The position numbers were made by a program, and so were the translations under genes. From assembly GCA_013140765.1 (NCBI GenBank), contig JABFSE010000004.1:1-64000 (forward strand): 64,000 nt of DNA. Direction: 5' to 3'. This document shows, one piece after another, positions 1-7,691 of the stretch. How positions within the stretch are numbered: the first letter of the stretch is position 1; each line of letters opens with the position of its first letter. Below the pieces are notes generated by a model that saw nothing but the letters and a program-made list of their open reading frames with translations, made no database searches and had not been told where the DNA came from. This stretch comes from Sulfuriferula sp. GTDB taxonomy: Bacteria; Pseudomonadota; Gammaproteobacteria; Burkholderiales; Sulfuriferulaceae.

Positions 1-1
1 G

Positions 2-304
2 CCTTGGCAATGGCAATGGCAAGATGACGAATCACAGCGTTATTATTTTTGTGAGCAGCCTAATTGCGCAGTCATTTATTTCAGCGACACAGGGGAAATA
101 TGGCAACAAGCCGCACTACGCACCGTTGTCGGTATAAAGCACCCCACAGCTGACGCGCTGGTTTGCTATTGCTTTGGCGTACATTACGCCGAAGCTGATG
201 CAACAACAAAAGCATACGTCATCGCGCAAACAAAATCAGGCACATGTGCCTGCACCACGCACAATCCGTCTGGACGGTGCTGTTTGAAAGACTTTCCGCG
301 TTAA
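2..304 (+). CDS. CopZ-like / (2Fe-2S)-binding Cys-rich protein, 5' truncated by window edge
   Basis: Frame-2 open reading to TAA at 302-304: PWQWQ...YYFCEQPNCAVIYFSDTGEIW...ALVCYCFGVHY...TCACTTHNPSGRCCL; CxxxxC, CxC and CxC...NPSGRCC pattern of CopZ N-terminal-type metal/Fe-S proteins. Confidence 0.65.
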   Translation, partial: PWQWQWQDDESQRYYFCEQPNCAVIYFSDTGEIWQQAALRTVVGIKHPTADALVCYCFGVHYAEADATTKAYVIAQTKSGTCACTTHNPSGRCCLKDFPR

Positions 305-876
305 GCTATGGGGGGTATCGCCCGCATAATCGCCTCAGCGATTTCTACCAGCCTGCGGTTTTCAGCCATCGCAGTGCGGCGCATAGCGTGGTAGGCATCG
401 CTTTCGCTCATGTTTTGATCGGCCATCAGACGTTGCTTGGCGGCGGCAATCAAGTCACGCTCTTCTTGTGAGCGATTGGCTTTATTGGCAGCATCTACCA
501 ACACCTGGTGCTCTTCAAAGCGTACACGGGCGACTTCTAATATCGGTTGTAAACGTGCGCTATCCAGGCCGTCAACAATATAGGCAGAAACCCCCGCCTT
601 AAGTGCGGCACGAATAGACTCGCTGGCGTGATCATCGGTAAACATCACCACAGGACGCGGGCAGTCGCGGGTGGCGACGCACAAGTGCTCTAGCATATCG
701 CGGTTAGGCGAATCTGCGCCTATAATAATCACATCGGGTGCGCACTTAGCAATCGCACTCGGTAGCGCAAAAGCAGACGCAACTAGCTCTGCGACTTTGT
801 AGCCTTGGCTATGAAATGCTTGCTGTAATTTTTGCGCTCGTTGCGCATCGTCATCTACTATCATCACGGTTAACAT
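301..876 (-). CDS. nasT: ANTAR-domain response regulator, NasT-like
   Basis: 191 aa, receiver-like N-terminus and C-terminal ANTAR helices (AKQRLMADQNMSESDAYHAMRRTAMAENRRLVEIAEAI); at end of nitrate assimilation cluster. Confidence 0.85.
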   Translation of the reverse strand: MLTVMIVDDDAQRAQKLQQAFHSQGYKVAELVASAFALPSAIAKCAPDVIIIGADSPNRDMLEHLCVATRDCPRPVVMFTDDHASESIRAALKAGVSAYIVDGLDSARLQPILEVARVRFEEHQVLVDAANKANRSQEERDLIAAAKQRLMADQNMSESDAYHAMRRTAMAENRRLVEIAEAIMRAIPPIA

Positions 877-879
877 CGC

Positions 880-1248
880 TTATTCCTCCACGCCTTGCAC
901 TACCCAATCGGCAATGCCTTGCAACAATGTCTCACTCTCGCCCAATACGGGCAAAACGCTTATTTCAACTTGCGGGTATTGCGCACGTAAATCCGCTACG
1001 ATACGCGGAAAGTCTTCACGTATATGCGCACCCACACCGAGAAACATGGGGGCAATATCAATCTGCAGTATCCCTAATGCCACCATGTCGGCAACGGACG
1101 CAGGCAATCTTGGCGACATCAGTTCAAGATAAGCTAATGCGACTTGTCGCGCTGGTTGCCGCGCTTGCAATATCGTTTGCAAACGCTCAAATGGTTGTGC
1201 CCAGCGCGAATCGCGTGCGCCGTGTGCAAATAAAATCAAGCCTTTCAT
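880..1248 (-). CDS. cbiX: CbiX/SirB-type sirohydrochlorin chelatase, single domain
   Basis: MKGLILFAHGARDSRWAQPFERL...VALAYLELMSPRLP...IAPMFLGVGAHIREDFP; fits siroheme need of NirB. Confidence 0.85.
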   Translation of the reverse strand: MKGLILFAHGARDSRWAQPFERLQTILQARQPARQVALAYLELMSPRLPASVADMVALGILQIDIAPMFLGVGAHIREDFPRIVADLRAQYPQVEISVLPVLGESETLLQGIADWVVQGVEE

Positions 1249-2192
1249 GATTTACCCGCCACCAACAAGGCTTCCGCCCGCGCACCTAAATACACGTACA
1301 AGCCTAGACCTACCAGCAACCCAACTGCGGCAAACATCATCCACACGGCTTCGACTAATTCATGCGTCATGCCTAATGCGGATTTGAACATGAGCAACAA
1401 AGCCTCTATCGACACGGCTATCAATATCGCGGCAATAAAGCGTGTAATAGTACGCCGCGTTGAGCTGTGGCGGAATATGTCTTTGTGCATCAACACCTCT
1501 TCCTCCAATATGGTTTTACCCAAATCAAAAATCGCCAATGCCAAAGTCAGGAAAATAATCACCCCAAACGGCTTCAAATGTAACGCCGCCGTATCATTAC
1601 CGATATAACGTAACGCCATCAACTCATCAAACGCAGCGTACAACAACACGCCCGCCACTGCCGCCAAACCCAAAACAATGACAATATAAACCGCCTTGAA
1701 TATGGGCAAAAACTGCCGCCGCGCATGGTCGCCCATCATAAATTCGATAGCACCTGTCAAATCTATATCTAACACGACATAGCAAGTTTCACCCGTATCA
1801 GGATTGACTAACGGCAATATCGCCGACACGCAGAGCATATTACTGGCGCTAGACAAATACGGCGCAGTCACACTCACGCCTTGCCGTCCTTGTGCCAACG
1901 CATAATAAGGTCGCATACTGCGATCGCGCCCCAACCCGCTACTACTGGCATTTGCCGCATGACCCGCCGCGATATTGTGGGTAATTTGCTTACCACTGGC
2001 ATCCAACAAATACAGCAACTCTGCAAATGGATAATGCGTCACCACACAATTCATCGCCTTATGTCGCGCATCGTCCAACACCAGCAATTGCGTATCGCCC
2101 ATACCCGTCAATATCGACGACAGCAGTTCGTTCAGCGCATCATGGTATTGATGATAACGCTCAACAACGGCAAGATAGCTCATGCTACTCAT
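1245..2192 (-). CDS. Cache/PDC sensor-domain membrane protein
   Basis: Extracytoplasmic PDC-like segment (GRDRSMRPYYALAQGRQGVSVTAPYLSSASNMLCVSAILPL) plus several hydrophobic helices; 4 nt overlap with cbiX. Confidence 0.65.
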   Translation of the reverse strand: MSSMSYLAVVERYHQYHDALNELLSSILTGMGDTQLLVLDDARHKAMNCVVTHYPFAELLYLLDASGKQITHNIAAGHAANASSSGLGRDRSMRPYYALAQGRQGVSVTAPYLSSASNMLCVSAILPLVNPDTGETCYVVLDIDLTGAIEFMMGDHARRQFLPIFKAVYIVIVLGLAAVAGVLLYAAFDELMALRYIGNDTAALHLKPFGVIIFLTLALAIFDLGKTILEEEVLMHKDIFRHSSTRRTITRFIAAILIAVSIEALLLMFKSALGMTHELVEAVWMMFAAVGLLVGLGLYVYLGARAEALLVAGKS

Positions 2193-2201
2193 GCGAATTC
2201 C

Positions 2202-2531
2202 TTAACAAGCAGGACGTTCAGCGAGACTTAGCCAAACGATACCCGCAGCGTCTATTTTAGTTTGCAAACATGACGCATGTCCTTCATCGGGGGCTTCAGC
2301 GTCCCCCGTGTCCAAGCCTATTTTCCAGCCATGTAACGGGCAAGTCACTGTTTTACCCGCAACGATACCTTGTGATAATGGGCCACCTTTATGCGGGCAT
2401 TTATCATGCAAAGCGAAAACTTCATCACCATTACTACGGAACACCGCAACGTCACCCTCTGCCGTCTGCACCACGCGTGCACCTAGAAACGGGATTTCAC
2501 TCACATTACAAACTTTTTTCCATTCACTCAT
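2202..2531 (-). CDS. nirD: Nitrite reductase (NADH) small subunit, Rieske-type
   Basis: CPHKGGPLSQGIVAGKTVTCPLHGWKIGLDTG Rieske motif; near nirB. Confidence 0.93.
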   Translation of the reverse strand: MSEWKKVCNVSEIPFLGARVVQTAEGDVAVFRSNGDEVFALHDKCPHKGGPLSQGIVAGKTVTCPLHGWKIGLDTGDAEAPDEGHASCLQTKIDAAGIVWLSLAERPAC

Positions 2532-2555
2532 ATCGCTACCTTTAGTATTGGTTGG

Positions 2556-3374
2556 TTAGACTTTATAAATTGACTGATACATTTCCGTCGCCACGTCCAT
2601 AGCTTCTAACACGTTTTCGCTACTGCCTGCCACATACTGCATACTGGTTGAGGTTTGCACACCTAAACTATAACTAGTCAAAGCACTGGCAAAGAACCCC
2701 CACTGACTATTCGCTAACAACAACTGCGTAGCAATGTCAGGCGTATTTTGTGGCGCGGCGCGTAATTCGGCTAAAGCCACTTCAAACTCTTTACGCGCAT
2801 CATTCAGTCCATGCTCAATACTCGCATCCTGCAATCCAGCCGAACGGAAAAAATAAAACTTAGCGCAACGTTGCGACAGCATACGTTCACGCCCCGATAG
2901 GTTGACCAAGTGCCCAACCGCCGTGCCCGAATACTTAGTCAACGCGACAGTGGCAATATGTGCCGTTTTCAACACATCTTCATTCAACGCTGCTATTTTT
3001 TTAAGTCCATCCATACTCACGGGCGCAACAGCCGCATTACGATAAGGCATCCACAACGCCGCCAATTGCACATATAAAGCGCGTATCTCTGGCGTCGGCG
3101 CAAACGCGGTTAATTCAGCCAATTGGCTTTCAAACAAAGTAACTGAATTATGCAAAATCACCTTTGCCCTATCAGGGTAAACCCCCAACACTAACTGGGC
3201 ATAGGCTTTAGCGATGCGCTGTGACAACATACGCTGACGACCCGCTTTGTTAATCGCTGACGCAATGGTCAGCGATTCCGCTTTTGCATGAACTGGTAAT
3301 ATCGTCAATAAGGGTATCGCTAACAAAGCCCCGAGCAAACTACGTCGCTGTGGCATGAAATTCTCTGTGCGCAT
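2556..3374 (-). CDS. Periplasmic protein with two PilJ / type IV pili MCP N-terminal-like repeats
   Basis: Signal peptide (MPQRRSLLGALLAIPLLTILPVHAKA) and two P-box-like motifs INKAGRQRMLSQRIAKAYAQ and VNLSGRERMLSQRCAKFYFF; start moved from ORF 3422 to ATG at 3374 to avoid overlapping nirB. Confidence 0.8.
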   Translation of the reverse strand: MRTENFMPQRRSLLGALLAIPLLTILPVHAKAESLTIASAINKAGRQRMLSQRIAKAYAQLVLGVYPDRAKVILHNSVTLFESQLAELTAFAPTPEIRALYVQLAALWMPYRNAAVAPVSMDGLKKIAALNEDVLKTAHIATVALTKYSGTAVGHLVNLSGRERMLSQRCAKFYFFRSAGLQDASIEHGLNDARKEFEVALAELRAAPQNTPDIATQLLLANSQWGFFASALTSYSLGVQTSTSMQYVAGSSENVLEAMDVATEMYQSIYKV

Positions 3375-3384
3375 AATAGACACC

Positions 3385-5814
3385 CTAAGCTGACAACATT
3401 TCAAATTCATGCTTACCCACACCGCCCTCAGTGCGGTCTAGCCATGGGTCAGTTTCATTCTGCACTGAGAACAACATGCGTTCGTATAACGCCTTACGCC
3501 CTGCTTCGTCTTCTAATACGCGCTGCTTGACGAAATCCATCCCCACACGAGCGATGTAATGCACGGTGCGTTCCAGATAAAAACCTTCCTCGCGATACAA
3601 TTGCAAGAAAGCGGCTGAGTATTCCATCACTTCCACATCTGTTTTCAGCTTCACAAAGAAATGCGCGACTTCGGTTTTAATCCCGCCATTACCACCGATA
3701 TAGATTTCCCAACCTGAATCCACGCCGATAATGCCCACGTCTTTAATCGCGGCTTCGGCACAGTTACGTGGGCAACCTGATACCGCGAATTTCACCTTGT
3801 GCGGAGCCCACATCTTCCACAGTGCTTTTTCTATATCGACACCCAACTTGGTCGAATCTTGCGTACCAAAACGACACCATTCGCTACCCACACAGGTTTT
3901 CACAGTACGCAACGCTTTACCGTAAGCCAAGCCTGACGGCATGTCCAAGTCTTTCCACACGCCTGGCAAATCGGCTTTTTTGACACCCAGTAAATCAATA
4001 CGTTGACCGCCTGTTACTTTAACCGTCGGTATGGCGTATTTATCCGCCACATCGGCGATACGGCGCAATTCAGCAGGCGAGGTTTGCCCACCAAACATAC
4101 GCGGAATAACTGAATAGGTGCCGTCTTTTTGGATATTGGCATGTGCGCGTTCGTTGATAAAGCGCGACTGCGGATCGTCTTTCGCCTCACCAGGCCAACT
4201 CGAAATCAAATAATAATTCAGCGCAGGGCGGCAACTTGCACAACCGTTAGGCGTGCGCCATTCCATTGCCGACATGACTTCAGGGATGCTCAATATTTTT
4301 TTATCGCGTATCGCCGCACGCACTTCAGCATGGGTGTGGTCGGTACAGCCACACATCGCTTTATTTTTAGGGGCTTCAGAATAATCGCCACCCAATACCG
4401 TTGCTAATAGCTGCTCTACCAAGCCAGTACATGAGCCGCAAGACGAAGAGGCTTTAGTGTGTTTACGCACATCTTCCAATGTGAATAAACCTTTTTCTTT
4501 AATCGCTTTGACTACCGTGCCTTTGCACACGCCGTTACAGCCGCACACTTCCATCTCATCAGTCATCGCCGCAGCGCGGTTTTGCCCTTGGTGACCGACG
4601 TCGCCCACGTGACTTTCACCAAACATCAGATGATCACGTATATCAGTCACATCACGCCCATCACGCAACATCTGGAAATACCAGGCACCATCCACGGTGT
4701 CGCCATACATCACCGCACCGACGATTTTATTATCTTGAATGACGATTTTCTTATATACGCCGCCGACAGGATCAGACAGCAATATCTCTTCAAACTCATC
4801 GCCGCCCGTAAAATTGCCTGCCGAAAACAAATCTATGCCCGTCACCTTGAGCTTGGTCGAAGTAACTGAACCCACATAACGCGCAATACCAAACTCTGCC
4901 AGATGATTCGCCGCTACTTTAGCCATTTCAAACAATGGCGCGACCAGCCCGTAAGCGATACCACGGTGATTGACGCACTCGCCTATCGCATAAATACGCG
5001 GGTCAAACGTCTGCATGGTATCATTTACCACGATACCGCGATTGCAATGTATGCCAGCCGATTCAGCCAATGCCACATTTGGGCGTATGCCGACGGCCAT
5101 CACCACGATGTCCGCAGGGATTTCATCGCCATCTTTGAATTTCACCGCGCACACGCGACCTGATTCGCCTTGCACTAATTCAGCAGTATGCTTTTGCAAC
5201 AGGAATTTCAGCCCTTTAGCTTCTAGGCTTTTTTGCAACAATTTCGCCGATGGCTTATCTAATTGACGCTCCATTAGCCACTCGTTGATATGAATAACAG
5301 TCACATCCATACCGCGCAATTTCAGTCCGTTAGCCGCTTCTAAACCCAACAAACCGCCGCCGATGACCACTGCGTGCTTATGCACTTTCGCCGCGTCTAT
5401 CATCGCATCGGTATCAGCAATATCACGATAGCCAATCACACCAGGTAAGTCCTTACCAGGCACGGGCAAAATAAACGGATTAGAACCCGTTGCCATAATC
5501 AATCTATCGTAGCTCGCCGTCATGCCATCATCAGCAGTCACCACGCGCTTGTTACGATCTATGCTCACGATTTTTTTGTTCAGATGCAGCGTAATGCCAT
5601 GCTCGCTATACCAATCCACATCATTAAGCATAATGTCCTGTATGGTTTGCTCGCCTGCGAGTACAGGCGATAACAAAATACGATTATAGTTAGCGTGCGG
5701 CTCTGCACCAAACACGGTAATCTCATACATATCTGGGGCTAATTTCAGCAACTCTTCTAAAGTACGCACACCTGCCATACCATTGCCGACCATAACCAAC
5801 TTCATTTTTTCCAT
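3385..5814 (-). CDS. nirB: Nitrite reductase (NADH) large subunit
   Basis: 809 aa; FAD/NAD domains, CxCxxC BFD domains, siroheme/4Fe-4S motif TCVGSEWCRFG...AVSGCPRNC. Confidence 0.96.
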   Translation of the reverse strand: MEKMKLVMVGNGMAGVRTLEELLKLAPDMYEITVFGAEPHANYNRILLSPVLAGEQTIQDIMLNDVDWYSEHGITLHLNKKIVSIDRNKRVVTADDGMTASYDRLIMATGSNPFILPVPGKDLPGVIGYRDIADTDAMIDAAKVHKHAVVIGGGLLGLEAANGLKLRGMDVTVIHINEWLMERQLDKPSAKLLQKSLEAKGLKFLLQKHTAELVQGESGRVCAVKFKDGDEIPADIVVMAVGIRPNVALAESAGIHCNRGIVVNDTMQTFDPRIYAIGECVNHRGIAYGLVAPLFEMAKVAANHLAEFGIARYVGSVTSTKLKVTGIDLFSAGNFTGGDEFEEILLSDPVGGVYKKIVIQDNKIVGAVMYGDTVDGAWYFQMLRDGRDVTDIRDHLMFGESHVGDVGHQGQNRAAAMTDEMEVCGCNGVCKGTVVKAIKEKGLFTLEDVRKHTKASSSCGSCTGLVEQLLATVLGGDYSEAPKNKAMCGCTDHTHAEVRAAIRDKKILSIPEVMSAMEWRTPNGCASCRPALNYYLISSWPGEAKDDPQSRFINERAHANIQKDGTYSVIPRMFGGQTSPAELRRIADVADKYAIPTVKVTGGQRIDLLGVKKADLPGVWKDLDMPSGLAYGKALRTVKTCVGSEWCRFGTQDSTKLGVDIEKALWKMWAPHKVKFAVSGCPRNCAEAAIKDVGIIGVDSGWEIYIGGNGGIKTEVAHFFVKLKTDVEVMEYSAAFLQLYREEGFYLERTVHYIARVGMDFVKQRVLEDEAGRKALYERMLFSVQNETDPWLDRTEGGVGKHEFEMLSA

Positions 5815-5943
5815 TGCAAATACTCCTTATGATTGCAGATAGCTCACTATCAACTCGTTCACTAACGCCAACAAACAAAGGAGCCGCGCCGTTGCAGCTA
5901 ACAAATGTTGATGCGATAAAATCAAAACACTAAATCTAAAAAC

Positions 5944-6702
5944 CTATGCAGCTTGCGCCATCCATGCAGATTGCACGGCTATATCAGCCAGTTTCACCAC
6001 GTCGCCTAACACGATAATAGCTGGGCTACCTATTTCTGCCGCCATCATCGCCACGTGTAAAGTTTGCAATGTTGCGCGTGTTTGGCGTTGCGTTGCCAAC
6101 GTACCATTTTGTATCGCCAACGCAGGCATATCTGCACGCATCCCACCTGCCAACAACTCAAGCACAATATCAGGTAGATTTTTAACGCCCATGTAAATCA
6201 CCAAGGTCGTCCCACCTGCCGCCAATGCTTGCCAATTAACACTATTACCATCACGGCTATGCCCAGTCACAAAGGTCACGCCAGGTGCGCTATCTCTATG
6301 CGTGACGGGCACGCCTACGCTCGCAGGTGCGGCAATACCTGCGGTAATCCCGCTAATCACCTCAACGGCAACCCCTGCCGCACGCAATGCTTCGATTTCT
6401 TCGCCGCCGCGCCCAAACATAAACGGGTCGCCGCCTTTCAGCCGCGCCACTGTCAAACCTGCTTGCGCCTCAGCTATCATTTGCTTATGGATATAAGCCT
6501 GCGGGGTTGATTGGCAACCACCGCGTTTACCCACATAAACGATACGTGCATTAGCGCGTGCATGTTCCAGTAAAACTGGATTAACCAAATCATCGACCAA
6601 CACCACATCTGCGCTATTTAACACCCGCACCGCCTTGAGCGTTATCAACTCAGGGTCGCCAGGTCCTGCGCCGATTAAATACACTTTCCCGTTCATATTC
6701 AC
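5944..6702 (-). CDS. cobA: Uroporphyrinogen-III C-methyltransferase
   Basis: VYLIGAGPGDPELITLKAVRVLNSADVVLVDDLV...RLKGGDPFMFGRGGEE. Confidence 0.94.
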   Translation of the reverse strand: MNMNGKVYLIGAGPGDPELITLKAVRVLNSADVVLVDDLVNPVLLEHARANARIVYVGKRGGCQSTPQAYIHKQMIAEAQAGLTVARLKGGDPFMFGRGGEEIEALRAAGVAVEVISGITAGIAAPASVGVPVTHRDSAPGVTFVTGHSRDGNSVNWQALAAGGTTLVIYMGVKNLPDIVLELLAGGMRADMPALAIQNGTLATQRQTRATLQTLHVAMMAAEIGSPAIIVLGDVVKLADIAVQSAWMAQAA

Positions 6703-7691
6703 ACTCCTTCAGCCATCGTCAGGCTATTAGTTTCCATCGCCACGATGGCTTTTGCCTGATTCATATCACTGGTGTAACCCGCACCATACAAGCAACATGC
6801 CAGCTGGTTGATAATCGACAATGGTATGGGTTGCCGTCCAGCCATCGCATCATGTATCCACGCCGCAGTGGTCACGGCATCTATACTATTAGGCAAATGC
6901 GGCACTGTTTTTAATGGCCCAGCTTCGGCCTCAAATAGCATCTGCGACCGCCCGTCATGGCTATACAATAAATCAGGACGGCGCTTAGGATTCGCAAAAG
7001 CCTCGCCTTCAGTACCGCGCAATAACAATGCACGTAAGCCTGTAATCTCAAAAAAATCACGCATTTTAGTCAAATACTCAGGGTGCGACACACTCACCAG
7101 ACGCAAACTATCCCCCTCAAATGGCGAAATCATTTTTGCCAACGTATGTGCGGTATTACGCACCCCCAAACGATTCCGCAATGCCAGCAAATTTGCCAAG
7201 CCTGGCGACAAAACAGCCGTAGGCACAAAGGCAATGTTATCTTGCGCTAACGCCGTATTTGCCTGCGCCAGATTGCCGCTCGGCAAGATTCCCAATTCAC
7301 GCAAAATATAGGCGGTGGTAATGCGCCCCTGGCTTTCCAACGTGCCATGAATCAACACAGGTATGCCAAATCGCACTAATAACATAGCCAACAAAGCCAC
7401 TAAATTCGGCTGATGACGCGCACCGTTATAACTAGGGATGACCACGGGTATCGCGCCCGACGCAGGGGTCGCCAAGCGATACAAGCGCGATTCTACCGCC
7501 TGATAAAAACCCAGCAATTCATCAGCCGATTCGCCTTTCATACGCAATGCAATCAAAATCGCGCCCAACTCCATTTCAGGCACGCCGCCATCCATCATCG
7601 CGCCGTACAGCTGGGCGGATTCATCCACGCTCAAATTACGCGCTCCATGCACGCCGCGTGCAATTTCTTTCAAGATGGCTGAATAACTCAT
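6699..7691 (-). CDS. YbiB/TrpD2-like anthranilate phosphoribosyltransferase homologue
   Basis: Glycosyl transferase family 3 fold features; overlaps cobA start (6699-6702) and nasA stop (7688-7691). Confidence 0.8.
   Translation of the reverse strand: MSYSAILKEIARGVHGARNLSVDESAQLYGAMMDGGVPEMELGAILIALRMKGESADELLGFYQAVESRLYRLATPASGAIPVVIPSYNGARHQPNLVALLAMLLVRFGIPVLIHGTLESQGRITTAYILRELGILPSGNLAQANTALAQDNIAFVPTAVLSPGLANLLALRNRLGVRNTAHTLAKMISPFEGDSLRLVSVSHPEYLTKMRDFFEITGLRALLLRGTEGEAFANPKRRPDLLYSHDGRSQMLFEAEAGPLKTVPHLPNSIDAVTTAAWIHDAMAGRQPIPLSIINQLACCLYGAGYTSDMNQAKAIVAMETNSLTMAEGV

Noticed and set aside
5815-5943. GATAG-CTCA-CTATC hairpin upstream of nirB as a NasT/ANTAR target
   Set aside because: Four-nucleotide loop and no paired second hexaloop hairpin; does not fit the known ANTAR RNA motif.
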